NCBI RefSeq assembly: GCF_009689585.1 | Contig: NZ_AP018694.1 | Coordinates: 3,735,001 to 3,799,000, forward strand | From: Aquipluma nitroreducens | GTDB taxonomy: Bacteria > Bacteroidota > Bacteroidia > Bacteroidales > Prolixibacteraceae | DNA: 64,000 nucleotides | Direction of reading: 5' to 3' | In this document: in pieces, positions 52,255-62,510 of the stretch | Layout: each line of letters opens with the position of its first letter | Numbering within the stretch: the first letter of the stretch is position 1 | Notes under the pieces: generated by a model | The model's input: the letters and a program-made list of their open reading frames with translations, nothing else | The model's database searches: none | What the model was told of the DNA's origin: nothing | Made by a program: the position numbers and the translations under genes

Positions 52255-53031
52255 TTATTCGACAGTTTCAATTTGATCCAAAATGTCTTTATCAACCAGA
52301 ATACGACCGCAATATTCGCAAACAATTACTTTTTTGCGCGAAGCGATGTCCATTTGACGCTGTGGCGGAATTTTATTGAAGCAACCACCGCACGCATCAC
52401 GCTGTACAGTTACAACAGCCAGGCCGTTACGGGCGTTTTTGCGAATGCGTTTGAAGGCAGTCACTAATCGCGCTTCGATGTTTCCTTCGATTTTTTCTGC
52501 TTTCGACTTTAGTCTTTCTTCTTCGATCTGAGTTTCAGCAGTAATTTCTTCCAACTCACGTTGTTTGCGATCCAAATCTTCCAAACGTTCTTTCAAAAGC
52601 GTTGACGAGGTTGCAATTGCTTCTTTTTTGCTTGTAAGTTCTGATGTGAATTCACGGATTCTTTTTTCCGACAATTCCATTTCGAGTTTCTGGAATTCAA
52701 TTTCTTTACTCAACGAATCGAATTCGCGGTTATTCCGAACATTATTTTGCTGATCGGTGTATTTTATAATCAGTCCTTCTGATTCTTTAATGGCAGCCTT
52801 TTTGTTGCTGATGGCTGTTTCCATGTCTTTGATATCGTCTTCGAAATTGCTTACACGGGTTTTTAAACCAGTGATTTCATCTTCCAAATCCTGAACTTCC
52901 AACGGTAGCTCTCCGCGAAGTGTTTTAAATTTATCAATCTCAGAAACAACATTTTGCAGTTCGTACAATGCTCTTAGCTTTGAACTGATTGGCACACTTT
53001 TATTTTCGTCTCTAACGTACTGTGTATTCAT
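52255..53031 (-). CDS. Coiled-coil zinc-ribbon protein
   Basis: 258 residues. Residues ~25-190 form a long coiled coil rich in Glu/Lys heptads. The C-terminus is a C4 zinc ribbon: CGGC at ~214-217 (RDACGGCFNKIPP) and CEYC at ~238-241. The build matches the zinc-ribbon family often found beside Nif3-like genes in Bacteroidota and relatives. Function is not established; nucleic-acid or ribosome contact has been proposed for relatives. It lies 24 bases downstream of the Nif3-like gene. Confidence 0.88.
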   Translation of the reverse strand: MNTQYVRDENKSVPISSKLRALYELQNVVSEIDKFKTLRGELPLEVQDLEDEITGLKTRVSNFEDDIKDMETAISNKKAAIKESEGLIIKYTDQQNNVRNNREFDSLSKEIEFQKLEMELSEKRIREFTSELTSKKEAIATSSTLLKERLEDLDRKQRELEEITAETQIEEERLKSKAEKIEGNIEARLVTAFKRIRKNARNGLAVVTVQRDACGGCFNKIPPQRQMDIASRKKVIVCEYCGRILVDKDILDQIETVE

Positions 53032-53055
53032 ATACTTATAGTTGTTTAACTTATA

Positions 53056-54153
53056 TCAAATAAGATAATTTACCGGATTCGTGCTCAAAGCCGATAAATG
53101 GACTGCAAATTTAGGGAATTTTTTTGTAAGTAATTCATAAAAAACTTCTTTAGTGAATTGTTCGCTTTCATAATGCCCTATATCTGCAATGATGATTTGA
53201 TTTTCGGCATCAAAGAACTGGTGATATTTAAAATCTCCGGATATGAAAATGTCGGCTTTCTGGGCCATTGCTTTACTTAAATAGGTACTTCCTGAACCGC
53301 CGCAAACGGCTACCCGGCTAATTGGTTTCCCCAAAAGCTGAGTGTGTTTAACAACCTCACAATTAAATACAGCTTTAATCGTTCGAAGAAAATCCATTTC
53401 GTTAACCGGTTCCTGAAGCTCTCCGATCATTCCAATTCCGGCTTGCAAATATTCGTTGTCCAAAGGGTAAATGTCGTACGCGACTTCTTCGTACGGATGA
53501 GCCTGTAAAAGCGCCTGGATAACTTTGGATTGGATGTGCTTTGGAAAGATTGTTTCAATACGTGTTTCTTTTTCGGTATGAAGCTGATTCTTCTCTCCAA
53601 CATATGGATTGGTTTGGTCGTTTCCCCTGAAAGTGCCATTCCCATCTTGGTTGAAGCTGCACGAATCGTAATTCCCGATGTGGCCGGCACCGGCTTCAAA
53701 CAGGACATTTCTAACTTTTTTAGCATCTGCAATCGGAACAAAAGTGACCAACTTTTTCAGGAATCCGGGTGTTGGAGCTAAAATTCGGCAATTCTGCAAT
53801 TCAAGTTTTTCGCATATTTTGCTGTTCACACCGCCAAAAACACTGTCGAGATTGGTGTGTGCGGCATAAATGGCAATGTCGTTTTTGATGGCTTTGGCGA
53901 CACAGCGTTCGATGTAGTTTTTGCCGTTTAGTTTTTTGATTCCGCTAAAAACAATCGGGTGGTGGCAAACAATCAGGTTGAGGTTTTTACTGATGGCTTC
54001 GTCCAGAATTTCTTCCGTAACATCAAGCGTAATCAGTAATCCTGAAATTTCATTGTCAGGTTCACCGATAATCAGTCCGGCATTGTCGTACGATTCCTGA
54101 AAAGCCAGCGGCGCAACAGATTCAATAAAATTGGTGATTTGTTTAAGTTGCAT
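53056..54153 (-). CDS. Nif3-like dinuclear metal center protein
   Basis: 365 residues, the longer form with a middle insertion (~135-235, including KKVRNVLFEAGAGHIGNYDSCSFN) of the YqfO/PII-like type. Metal ligands are in LIVCHHPIVFSGIKKL, YAAHTNLDSV and the late GDFKYHQFF...IADIGHYESEQF. Often called GTP cyclohydrolase I type 2 homologue, but the true activity is unsettled. It sits between the MerR regulator gene and the zinc-ribbon gene, same strand. Confidence 0.9.
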   Translation of the reverse strand: MQLKQITNFIESVAPLAFQESYDNAGLIIGEPDNEISGLLITLDVTEEILDEAISKNLNLIVCHHPIVFSGIKKLNGKNYIERCVAKAIKNDIAIYAAHTNLDSVFGGVNSKICEKLELQNCRILAPTPGFLKKLVTFVPIADAKKVRNVLFEAGAGHIGNYDSCSFNQDGNGTFRGNDQTNPYVGEKNQLHTEKETRIETIFPKHIQSKVIQALLQAHPYEEVAYDIYPLDNEYLQAGIGMIGELQEPVNEMDFLRTIKAVFNCEVVKHTQLLGKPISRVAVCGGSGSTYLSKAMAQKADIFISGDFKYHQFFDAENQIIIADIGHYESEQFTKEVFYELLTKKFPKFAVHLSALSTNPVNYLI

Positions 54154-54199
54154 GAATGGATTTTAACTTATAACTTATATCTCATAACTTATAATTTCC

Positions 54200-54535
54200 C
54201 TATAACTCTTCTTTAATCTCAACCAGTACCTTTCTTATTTCCATAAGGCGGTTGACCACTTCGAAATTCTGAATCGTACCTTCTTTGTTGTCCTTCAGTT
54301 TTTTCTGAGCGCCTTTTATGGTCATCCCTCTTTCTTTCAGAAGGTGGTAGATGATTTTCATGTTTTCGATGTCTTCTTTGGTAAACATCCGGTTTCCCTT
54401 TGCATTTTTATGCGGTTTCAGGATGTCAAATTCGTTCTCCCAAAAGCGGATGTTTGAAGCATTAACAGCAAACATTTCGGCAACCTCGCCGATGGAATAA
54501 AAGACTTTTTCTATTTTGGGTTTCTTGTAAGGCAT
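54200..54535 (-). CDS. MerR family transcriptional regulator
   Basis: 111 residues. The MerR winged HTH is clear: VFYSIGEVAEMFAVNASNIRFWENEFDIL (about 11-39) then KGNRMFTKEDIENMKIIYHLLKERGMTI. There is no C-terminal effector domain, only ~25 residues of helix. It lies three bases after the M23 peptidase gene, so the two are co-transcribed. The target is unknown. Confidence 0.92.
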   Translation of the reverse strand: MPYKKPKIEKVFYSIGEVAEMFAVNASNIRFWENEFDILKPHKNAKGNRMFTKEDIENMKIIYHLLKERGMTIKGAQKKLKDNKEGTIQNFEVVNRLMEIRKVLVEIKEEL

Positions 54536-54538
54536 AGT

Positions 54539-55510
54539 TTAATCGAATGTTTGACCAATATTGGATGAGATTTTTACCATCTTTTCGTATTCCTGAGCAT
54601 TCAAATCTTTGAAATAGTAGTACTGCGGATTCACCGGTTCGCCATTTTTGTGGACTTCGTAGTGTACGTGTGGCCCGGTTGAGGTGCCTGAGTTTCCAAC
54701 AAGACCGATAACGCTTCCACGTTTAACCTTGTCGCCTTTTTTAACCTTAAAATCGCTCATGTGGCCATACAAAGTTTCGTAGCCAAAGCCATGGTCTATG
54801 ATGACAAATTTCCCAAAACCACCTCCAATGGATTGTACATCTTTTACAACTCCATCACCGGTAGCATAAATCGGTGTGCCAATATTGGCGGTGAAATCCA
54901 TTCCGTAGTGGAATTGTTTGATTTTGTAAATCGGGTGAATCCGATACCCCCAACCTGAAGCTGTACTTTTCAATGATTTGTTGGAAATTGGCATTATTGC
55001 TGGCATTCCTGCAACCAATTCTTCCTTGTTCATGGCCATTTTCATAACATCGTCGTACGATTTGGCCTGAATGTAGGCTTCTTTCGAAAGGATGTCAATC
55101 TTTTCGGCTGTTTTAATCACCAGATCCGAATTGTCGAATGATTCGAGTTTCGAGTACCTGTTTACTCCTCCAAATCCGGCTTTCCGAATGGTTGACGGGA
55201 TTGGGTCGCTTTCGAAAATTACCCGGTATAGATTATTGTCGCGCTGTTCTATTTCGTCGAGTACTTTTTCGATCGTTCCAAGGTCTTTGTACATCAGTTC
55301 GTACTGTGTTAAAAGTCGTTCGTTTTCCTTGTGCAGAATGCGCATACGCGGAGATTCATAGAACTGAAGAATGCCAAACGCTATCAGTATCGACGTTGCC
55401 AATGTTGTTGATGATACAGCTAAAAAACGCTTTACCCGGGTTTTGAAGCTAATTACGATTTTGTCGTAGCTAAGTGTATGAGCATTAAATCGGTACTTAA
55501 CTTTTGCCAT
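54539..55510 (-). CDS. M23 family metallopeptidase, membrane-anchored
   Basis: 323 residues. One membrane helix (~30-50), then a coiled segment (~55-100) and a C-terminal LytM/M23 domain (~185-315). Zinc-site motifs are present: FHYGMDF (His and Asp) and GPHVHYEV; YGHMSDFKV is the usual middle His. These cut or regulate peptidoglycan cross-links in the periplasm. The gene is divergent from alaS, an arrangement common in Bacteroidota. Confidence 0.92.
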   Translation of the reverse strand: MAKVKYRFNAHTLSYDKIVISFKTRVKRFLAVSSTTLATSILIAFGILQFYESPRMRILHKENERLLTQYELMYKDLGTIEKVLDEIEQRDNNLYRVIFESDPIPSTIRKAGFGGVNRYSKLESFDNSDLVIKTAEKIDILSKEAYIQAKSYDDVMKMAMNKEELVAGMPAIMPISNKSLKSTASGWGYRIHPIYKIKQFHYGMDFTANIGTPIYATGDGVVKDVQSIGGGFGKFVIIDHGFGYETLYGHMSDFKVKKGDKVKRGSVIGLVGNSGTSTGPHVHYEVHKNGEPVNPQYYYFKDLNAQEYEKMVKISSNIGQTFD

Positions 55511-55541
55511 AAAACAAGACAGTTGGAATTTATTTTTCGAC

Positions 55542-55574
55542 TTGTGTCAAATTTAAGTATTTAATCTAACTTTG
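55542..55574 (+). promoter_or_regulatory. Candidate promoter of alaS with a long leader
   Basis: TTG (55542-55544), 22-base spacer, TAACTTTG (55567-55574) is one of the best TTG / TAnnTTTG matches here. The predicted transcript would have a leader of about 220 bases before the alaS ATG at 55803. The leader has an 18-bp perfect palindrome (TTATTTCAATTGAAATAA, 55617-55634). Confidence 0.55.
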
Positions 55575-55802
55575 CACGGTTTCGAAAAATCCGGATTATT
55601 AGGCTGGTAAAACTAATTATTTCAATTGAAATAAGTAATGGTTTTCAGCCAATTGAAGATTTTTAACAATTTTTAATGGCTCTGATTGCTGATTCTGATG
55701 ATGTTGCAATGCGTTTGTTTGAGTCAGATTCCGGATAAGAAGCTCAAGAAATTTGACCTTTTTAAGCCGAGGCTTCAGGAATAAAATTATAGAAAAAAAG
55801 AT

Positions 55803-58421
55803 ATGAATTCGAAGGAAATCAGAAAAGCGTTTGTCGACTTTTTCGCCGGAAAGGGACACCAGATTGTCGCTTCGGCACCAATGGTTGTGAAGAATGACCC
55901 GACTTTGATGTTTACCAATGCCGGGATGAACCAGTTTAAAGATATTTTTCTGGGAAACCAGCCAGCCAAATATGTTCGGGTGGCCGATACTCAAAAATGT
56001 TTGAGGGTTTCAGGGAAACACAACGATTTGGAGGAAGTGGGTCACGATACTTACCACCACACCATGTTCGAGATGCTGGGCAACTGGTCGTTTGGCGATT
56101 ATTTCAAGGAAGATGCCATTAACTGGGCCTGGGAATTGTTGCACGATGTGCTGAAAATTCCGGCTGACCGCATGTATGCTTCGGTTTTTGAAGGTAGCGC
56201 CGACGATAAGCTGGAACGCGATGATGAAGCGTTTGAACTTTGGCGTAAATTTTTGCCAGCCCATCAGATTATTAATGGAAGCAAAAAAGATAACTTCTGG
56301 GAAATGGGCGACACCGGTCCTTGTGGTCCCTGTTCCGAAATTCATGTCGATTTGCGCGACGATGCTGAACGTGCTAAAATACCCGGACAAAATCTGGTAA
56401 ACAAAGATAATCCACTGGTGATCGAAATCTGGAACCTCGTTTTCATTCAGTTCAACCGCAAAGCCGATGGAAAACTGGAAGAACTTCCTGACAAACACGT
56501 GGATACCGGGATGGGATTCGAACGTTTGTGTATGGTTCTTCAAGGCAAAAAGTCAAATTACGACACCGATGTTTTCCAGAATACCATTGCTAAAATTGCT
56601 GAACTCAGTAACAAAAAATATGGTGACGATCAAAAGGCCGACGTTGCTATGCGTGTGATTGCCGACCATTTACGTGCTATCTCGTTCTCGATTGCTGACG
56701 GACAGTTGCCATCGAACAACAAAGCTGGTTATGTGATTCGCCGGATTTTGCGTCGCGCCGTTCGTTACGGATATACCTTCCTTGATTTCCGCGAGCCTTT
56801 TATTTGCAAATTGGTTGAGGTGCTGAAAGAAAACATGGGCGATGCTTTCCCTGAACTGGTTTCGCAGCAGGGCTTGATCGAAAATGTGATCCGCGAAGAG
56901 GAGGAGTCGTTCCTGAGAACTTTGGAAACTGGTATCCGTTTGCTCGACGATTTGGTGGCCAAAGCTAAAGCCGCTGGCAAAACAGAGATTAGTGGTGACA
57001 ATGCTTTCACACTTTACGATACGTTCGGATTTCCATTCGATTTAACCAGCCTCATTCTGCGCGAAAAAGGCTTGACGGTTGATGAAGCAGGTTTTAATGC
57101 CGAAATGGAAAAACAAAAAGAACGCTCGCGTAATGCAGCGGCTCAGGAAACTGACGACTGGGTGGAACTGATGAAAATTGAGCAAGTTGAATTTGTTGGT
57201 TACGATCATCTGGAAGCTGAAGTACACATTTCGCGTTACCGCAAGGTGACTCAGAAAAATAAGGAATTTTATCACCTGGTTTTCGATAAAACACCGTTCT
57301 ATGGCGAATCCGGTGGTCAGGTTGGCGATAGTGGTTATATCATTGCCGATGGTCACCGCACCAGAATTCTGGACACCCAAAAAGAGAATAATCTCACGAT
57401 TCATATTGCAAATAAACTTCCTGAAAATCCTTCTGCCACTTTTATGGCGGTAGTTGATGCTGGAACGCGCACCCTGACGATGAACAACCACTCTGCAACG
57501 CATTTGCTCGACCAGGCTTTGCGCGAAGTGCTGGGCACGCATGTGGAGCAAAAAGGGTCGCTGGTAAACAGCGAATATTTGCGATTCGACTTTGCACATT
57601 TCCAGAAAGTGACAAAAGAAGAACTTGAAAAAATTCAGACTCGTGTAAACGAATTGGTTCGTAAAAACCTTGCTCTTGAAGAAAATCGCGCTGTTGCTTT
57701 TGATGAAGCCAAAAAACTGGGAGCTATCGCGCTTTTCGGTGAAAAATATGGCGATTTTGTTCGCGTGATCAAGTTTGGCGAATCTGTTGAGTTGTGCGGT
57801 GGAACCCACGTTCCTTCAACCGGACAAATTGGTTCGTTTATCATTACTTCCGAAAGCGCTATTTCTGCCGGTGTTCGCCGCATCGAGGCGATTACAGCCG
57901 ACCGTGCTGAAGAATTTGTGAAGAAACACATGGACGAACTGGCCGAAGTAAAGGCAGTCCTCAACAATACGCAAAACCTGAAGAAGTCGGTTGAAGATTT
58001 GGTGGCACAAAACAGCCGCCTGCAAAAGCAAATCGAAGAATTTGAGCGCAAAGCTGCTTCCGGAATTAAAGACGAACTGAAGAAAAAGATACAGTCGGTG
58101 AATGGCGTGAATGTGATCGCTGAAGTGATTCAGCTCGATTCGGCTCAGGCGGTGAAAGATTTGGCTTTCCAGTTGAAAGGCGAAATTGATAACCTGTTCC
58201 TGGTTTTGGGTTCGGCCATTGGTGGAAAACCATCAATTTCGGTGATGATTGCCGATAATCTGGTTGCCGAAAAAGGCCTGAATGCCGGAGCTGTGGTTCG
58301 CGAAGCTGCCAAAGAAATGCAGGGCGGCGGCGGCGGACAAGCGTTTTACGCCACTGCTGGTGGTAAAGACCTTTCAGGACTTTCAGCTGCTGTTGAAAAA
58401 GCAAAATCGTTTGTGAAATAA
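55803..58421 (+). CDS. alaS: Alanine--tRNA ligase
   Basis: 872 residues, standard length. It charges tRNA-Ala in the cytoplasm. The class II catalytic core is at the N-terminus ([46 protein letters not shown]). The editing domain has the zinc-binding [13 protein letters not shown] and CGGTHV motifs, and the C-Ala domain ends with [14 protein letters not shown]. No frameshift. It has a long predicted leader and a terminator, so it is a single unit. Confidence 0.97.
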   Translation: MNSKEIRKAFVDFFAGKGHQIVASAPMVVKNDPTLMFTNAGMNQFKDIFLGNQPAKYVRVADTQKCLRVSGKHNDLEEVGHDTYHHTMFEMLGNWSFGDYFKEDAINWAWELLHDVLKIPADRMYASVFEGSADDKLERDDEAFELWRKFLPAHQIINGSKKDNFWEMGDTGPCGPCSEIHVDLRDDAERAKIPGQNLVNKDNPLVIEIWNLVFIQFNRKADGKLEELPDKHVDTGMGFERLCMVLQGKKSNYDTDVFQNTIAKIAELSNKKYGDDQKADVAMRVIADHLRAISFSIADGQLPSNNKAGYVIRRILRRAVRYGYTFLDFREPFICKLVEVLKENMGDAFPELVSQQGLIENVIREEEESFLRTLETGIRLLDDLVAKAKAAGKTEISGDNAFTLYDTFGFPFDLTSLILREKGLTVDEAGFNAEMEKQKERSRNAAAQETDDWVELMKIEQVEFVGYDHLEAEVHISRYRKVTQKNKEFYHLVFDKTPFYGESGGQVGDSGYIIADGHRTRILDTQKENNLTIHIANKLPENPSATFMAVVDAGTRTLTMNNHSATHLLDQALREVLGTHVEQKGSLVNSEYLRFDFAHFQKVTKEELEKIQTRVNELVRKNLALEENRAVAFDEAKKLGAIALFGEKYGDFVRVIKFGESVELCGGTHVPSTGQIGSFIITSESAISAGVRRIEAITADRAEEFVKKHMDELAEVKAVLNNTQNLKKSVEDLVAQNSRLQKQIEEFERKAASGIKDELKKKIQSVNGVNVIAEVIQLDSAQAVKDLAFQLKGEIDNLFLVLGSAIGGKPSISVMIADNLVAEKGLNAGAVVREAAKEMQGGGGGQAFYATAGGKDLSGLSAAVEKAKSFVK

Positions 58422-58455
58422 AGAAGGCGCAACCTGTTTGTGCTTTTCGATATAC

Positions 58456-58492
58456 AAGACCTGTCAGATTTTAAAACCTGATGGGTCTTTTT
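58456..58492 (+). terminator. Terminator after alaS
   Basis: AAGACC and TCAG (58456-58467) pair with CTGA and GGTCTT (58478-58489) around a two-base symmetric internal loop, followed by T residues. Confidence 0.75.
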
Positions 58493-58548
58493 GATTCAAA
58501 CCGCATCATTTTATGTAATTTTGTTCTTTCAAATCTCATCCTGAAAGA

Positions 58549-59247
58549 ATGAAAAACTCATTAGGTAAAACAATCTTTCGATTTCTGTGGAAAGCTGCCG
58601 TTTGGTTCGTTGGGCTATCTATCTTTTCGGTTGTTGTCTTTCGGTTTGTGCCAGTGCCAATAACTCCGCTGATGCTGATCCGGTGTGGGGAGCAGGCTTT
58701 TAGCGACGATCCCATTCGTTTAAAGCACGACTGGGTTTCATTGGACGAGATTTCGAAGAATTTGCCTTTGGCAGTGGTTTGCAGCGAAGATCAGAATTTT
58801 ATGAACCATTCAGGGTTTGATCTCAAAGCTATTCAACGCTCTGTCGATGCTGCCAAACGAGGAGCCAAACGCGTGAGAGGCGCCAGTACTATTTCGCAGC
58901 AAACAGCAAAAAATGTATTTCTGTGGCCTGGCCGAAGCTGGATCCGAAAAGGCTTCGAGGTTTATTTTACGGTGTTGATTGAATTCGTTTGGAGCAAAGA
59001 GCGAATCATGGAAGTTTACCTCAACAGCATCGAAATGGGAAAAGGAATTTATGGCGCCGAAGCTGCTGCTGGATTTTACTGGCATACTTCTGCTAAAAAT
59101 CTCTCCCGGACACAGGCTGCAGCCCTTGCAGCGGTTTTACCAAACCCCCGAAAATACAGCGCCAATCCTCCAGGGTCTTATGTTCAGGATCGAATTGGCT
59201 GGATTGTCGATCAGATGGGGCAGTGGGGAACTTTAAGGTTTAAATAG
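58549..59247 (+). CDS. mtgA: Monofunctional biosynthetic peptidoglycan transglycosylase
   Basis: 232 residues with one N-terminal membrane helix (~15-35). GT51 domain: catalytic E80 in CSEDQNFMNHSGFD, then RVRGASTISQQTAKNVFLW, the KERIMEVYLNSIEMG motif and GAEAAAGFYW. It polymerises lipid II into glycan strands at the outer face of the inner membrane without a transpeptidase part. Single gene with a terminator. Confidence 0.95.
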   Translation: MKNSLGKTIFRFLWKAAVWFVGLSIFSVVVFRFVPVPITPLMLIRCGEQAFSDDPIRLKHDWVSLDEISKNLPLAVVCSEDQNFMNHSGFDLKAIQRSVDAAKRGAKRVRGASTISQQTAKNVFLWPGRSWIRKGFEVYFTVLIEFVWSKERIMEVYLNSIEMGKGIYGAEAAAGFYWHTSAKNLSRTQAAALAAVLPNPRKYSANPPGSYVQDRIGWIVDQMGQWGTLRFK

Positions 59248-59310
59248 AACAATTTCCCTTTTAAGCAAATCTTAAGAAACCAAAGCCGCTGGAATCTGTT
59301 ATACTATTTT

Positions 59311-59334
59311 GTCCGAATTTATTCGGACTTTTTT
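59311..59334 (+). terminator. Terminator after mtgA
   Basis: GTCCGAA (59311-59317) pairs with TTCGGAC (59322-59328), 4-base loop, followed by TTTTTT. Confidence 0.88.
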
Positions 59335-59409
59335 GTTGCCGACATATTGAAAATTAACTTTCTATCGTTACTATTTAGACTAATTCCAAATTAAATTGAT
59401 CGAAATACT

Positions 59410-62400
59410 ATGAATAAGATTCTCAACTTTCTATTTTCATTCCCATTTATGGGGTTTTTGTTGCTGGTTATGGCTTTTTCGATGGGCATTGCCACTTTCG
59501 TCGAAAACTATTATGGAACCGAAGCTGCACAAAATTTAATTTATAAATCGTTTTGGTTTAGTTCGGTTTTGGTGCTTCTGGCCATCAACCTTGCAGTTAA
59601 TTTTGTCAGGCATAAGATGTACACCCGTCAGCGAATTTCGGTGGGGATATTCCATATTTCGTTTATCATTATCCTGATTGGTGCGGGCATTACCCGGTAC
59701 ATTAGTTTCGAAGGAGTGATGCACATTCGCGAAGGTCAGACTTCCGATTTTATACTTTCTTCCGAAGATAACCTGACCGTTAAAAGTGGCAATCAAATCG
59801 TCAGTAACCCAGTACTTTTTTCTGAAATTACACCAAACGATTTTGATGAAAACATTGTCGTTGAGGGTCGTAAAGTGAGAATCAAGTCGGTTGGGTTTAT
59901 AAAAAATGCAGTTCAAACGGTAAAAGAAGATCCTTCAGGAAAGGCGATGATTGACTTTGTGGTTTCGCAAGGTCAGGGACGCGAGAATTATGTTTTTTCG
60001 AAAGGAAATATCCTGAATCTGGGGAATGTCCAGCTTGGTTTTGAACAGCCTGGCGCAAATTTTCAGTTTATAGATCGCAATGGTAGTCTGTTTCTGGCAG
60101 CGGATCGTACGGTTGAAATCCGTTCGATGACTGGTGGCGAAACAACTGTTGTGAATGCAAATGATACGATTCCGGTTGAGACCATGCAACTTTATGCTAT
60201 TGATGGGTACATGCTTCTGGTGAAGAATTTCTATACGCATGCGATATCGGTGGTTGAAAAAGATCCTTCAGGAAATGAAGGCATTGATGCCGTTACCATG
60301 GAAATTTCTGATGGCCCCAATAAACAAACGGTGAACGTAATGGGCAAACATGGCATGAGAGGAGAACCTTTTATGGTTCAGGTAGGAAACGCTAAACTTG
60401 AAATATCATACGGAGCTGACCCGATTTACTTACCTTTTGCTTTGCAGTTAACTGATTTCCAGATGGAAAAATATCCCGGATCGATGAGTCCATCGTCGTA
60501 TGCCAGTGAGCTGGTTTTGATTGATAATGAGCGTAATGTTAAACGAAATGTCAGGGTTTTTATGAATAACACGTTGAATTACCGTGGCTATAAGTTCTTT
60601 CAGTCTTCGTACGATCAGGACGAAGGTGGAACGGTGCTTTCTGTGAATGCCGATCAGTTGGGAACTACGGTTACTTACCTAGGCTATATCCTGCTTGGAC
60701 TTGGTTTTGTTTTGGCCTTATTCAGTAAAACCTCGCGGTTTCATTCGCTGGTTCAACGTTTAAAGCAATATTCCAAACCCGTCGGTCTGGTTGTATTTGC
60801 TTTATTATTTCTGAATTTAGGTTCAGCAAAAGCAGATAGTTCCGAGTTGTCGCCTATTCCAAGAATTGATCAGGCTGTTTTAACTGATTTTTCAAGATTA
60901 TGGATTCAGGAACAGGATGGACGGATTGAGCCGGTTTCAACGCTGTCATCAGAGATACTTCGGAAAGTAACGCGTAAATCGAGTTTTGAAGGTCGTTCTC
61001 CTGAAGAAGTCATGTTGGGATTGTATTTATATCCCGAATATTGGCGAAATGTATCTTTGGTTTATGTCACCAATAATCAATTGAAATCATTGCTTGGGGT
61101 AACCGAAAGCCGTATTCCGCTGACTGCGCTCTTCGATGATAAAGGAGCCTATAAATTGATGGAGCCTGTTAAGGCAGCATTTGCTAAAATGCCAGCTTCC
61201 AGAAATGTTTACGAAAAGGAAATCATCAATTTGGATGAACGGGTTAATGTTTGTTTCATGGTAATTAACGGCGATGCGTTTGCGCTCTTCCCCGGAGTGA
61301 CAAAAGATGTCAAATGGGCATTTCCGGGGAATAGCCCAGCAGGATTAACAAATGAAGAGTCGTTGTTTGTCAACAAGGGTTTCGAGCTCCTGAAAGAAGC
61401 AATGAATGGACAAGGACAGATCAGCGCCCGACAGATTATGGCCAGCATTGCATCGTACCAAACAAAATATGGATCAAGTTATTTACCATCCAACTCAAAA
61501 AAAGAAGTTGAAATCTTTTATAATTCGCTGAATCCGTTTAAGCGGGTTTTTCCGATTTATCTTTTGCTTGGGTTTACCCTACTGATTGTGTTGTTTGTCA
61601 ATATTTTCAGACAAAAAAATATAGGTTCGAAAGTGCGGATGGGCTTTACTTTATTAATTGTACTAGGATTTATGCTTCAAACGTTCGGACTGGCATTGCG
61701 TTGGTATATTTCGGGGCATGCGCCATGGTCGAACGGCTATGAATCGATGGTTTACGTGGCCTGGGCTTCGATGCTGGCTGGTGTTATTTTTGGCCGGAAA
61801 TACCCGATGGTTATCGCGACTTCGGCCATGCTTTCAGGAATTATATTGTTTGTGGCGCACCTTAACTGGATGAACCCTGAAATTACACATCTGGTGCCGG
61901 TCTTGAATTCGTATTGGCTGATGATTCATGTGGCTGTTATTACGGCAAGTTATGGGTTTATTGGGATGAGTGCATTTATCGGCCTGTTAGTTCTGATTTT
62001 GTTTAGCCTCAGTAATCCGAAGAACAGTAAAAATGTAAAGAATATAATTCTTCAATTGACCACCATCAGCGAGATGTCGGTCACCGTAGGTTTGTATATG
62101 CTCACAATTGGTACTTTTCTAGGCGGTGTTTGGGCCAACGAGAGTTGGGGCCGTTACTGGGGCTGGGATTCGAAGGAAACCTGGGCGCTGGTTACCGTTG
62201 TCGTTTATTCATTTGTTGCTCATATGCGCCTGATTCCTTCATTAAAAGGTATTTACAATTACACAGTTGCCACGGTGGTCGGTTTTTCTTCGGTGCTGAT
62301 GACCTATTTTGGTGTGAACTATTACCTGAGTGGTTTGCATTCGTATGGTCGTGGCTCGATCGATGGCATGCACTGGTCGGTGTATGTATTTGCCGGAATC

Positions 62401-62466
62401 GTAGTTGCTCTTTTAATCTCATCAAATCTGAAACACAAAAATTTGGATTTCGAAAATACAAAATAG
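59410..62466 (+). CDS. ccsA: Fused ResB-CcsA (CcsBA) cytochrome c synthetase
   Basis: 1018 residues. The N-terminal part (~1-460) is ResB-like: membrane helices at ~8-30, 45-65 and 75-95, then a large periplasmic domain (~100-420) and another helix. The C-terminal part (~700-1010) is CcsA/ResC-like, with the haem-handling WWD-type motif NESWGRYWGWDSKETWAL (near residue 912) and conserved His residues in VAHLNWMNPEITHL, LMIHVAV and FVAHMRL. It carries haem across the membrane and attaches it to CXXCH of c-type cytochromes (system II). Fusion in one polypeptide is known in Bacteroidota and epsilonproteobacteria. Confidence 0.93.
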   Translation: MNKILNFLFSFPFMGFLLLVMAFSMGIATFVENYYGTEAAQNLIYKSFWFSSVLVLLAINLAVNFVRHKMYTRQRISVGIFHISFIIILIGAGITRYISFEGVMHIREGQTSDFILSSEDNLTVKSGNQIVSNPVLFSEITPNDFDENIVVEGRKVRIKSVGFIKNAVQTVKEDPSGKAMIDFVVSQGQGRENYVFSKGNILNLGNVQLGFEQPGANFQFIDRNGSLFLAADRTVEIRSMTGGETTVVNANDTIPVETMQLYAIDGYMLLVKNFYTHAISVVEKDPSGNEGIDAVTMEISDGPNKQTVNVMGKHGMRGEPFMVQVGNAKLEISYGADPIYLPFALQLTDFQMEKYPGSMSPSSYASELVLIDNERNVKRNVRVFMNNTLNYRGYKFFQSSYDQDEGGTVLSVNADQLGTTVTYLGYILLGLGFVLALFSKTSRFHSLVQRLKQYSKPVGLVVFALLFLNLGSAKADSSELSPIPRIDQAVLTDFSRLWIQEQDGRIEPVSTLSSEILRKVTRKSSFEGRSPEEVMLGLYLYPEYWRNVSLVYVTNNQLKSLLGVTESRIPLTALFDDKGAYKLMEPVKAAFAKMPASRNVYEKEIINLDERVNVCFMVINGDAFALFPGVTKDVKWAFPGNSPAGLTNEESLFVNKGFELLKEAMNGQGQISARQIMASIASYQTKYGSSYLPSNSKKEVEIFYNSLNPFKRVFPIYLLLGFTLLIVLFVNIFRQKNIGSKVRMGFTLLIVLGFMLQTFGLALRWYISGHAPWSNGYESMVYVAWASMLAGVIFGRKYPMVIATSAMLSGIILFVAHLNWMNPEITHLVPVLNSYWLMIHVAVITASYGFIGMSAFIGLLVLILFSLSNPKNSKNVKNIILQLTTISEMSVTVGLYMLTIGTFLGGVWANESWGRYWGWDSKETWALVTVVVYSFVAHMRLIPSLKGIYNYTVATVVGFSSVLMTYFGVNYYLSGLHSYGRGSIDGMHWSVYVFAGIVVALLISSNLKHKNLDFENTK

Positions 62467-62510
62467 TACTATCTTTAAAGTCTTGTTGATCGAACTAAAG
62501 GATAAGACTT

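Noticed and set aside
55575-55802. T-box riboswitch in the alaS leader
   Set aside because: No T-box sequence or specifier stem was seen, and the element type is not expected in Bacteroidota.
57042-57809. 255-codon minus-strand frame inside alaS
   Set aside because: It is antisense to the well-conserved editing domain of alaS and has no recognisable domain or start context.
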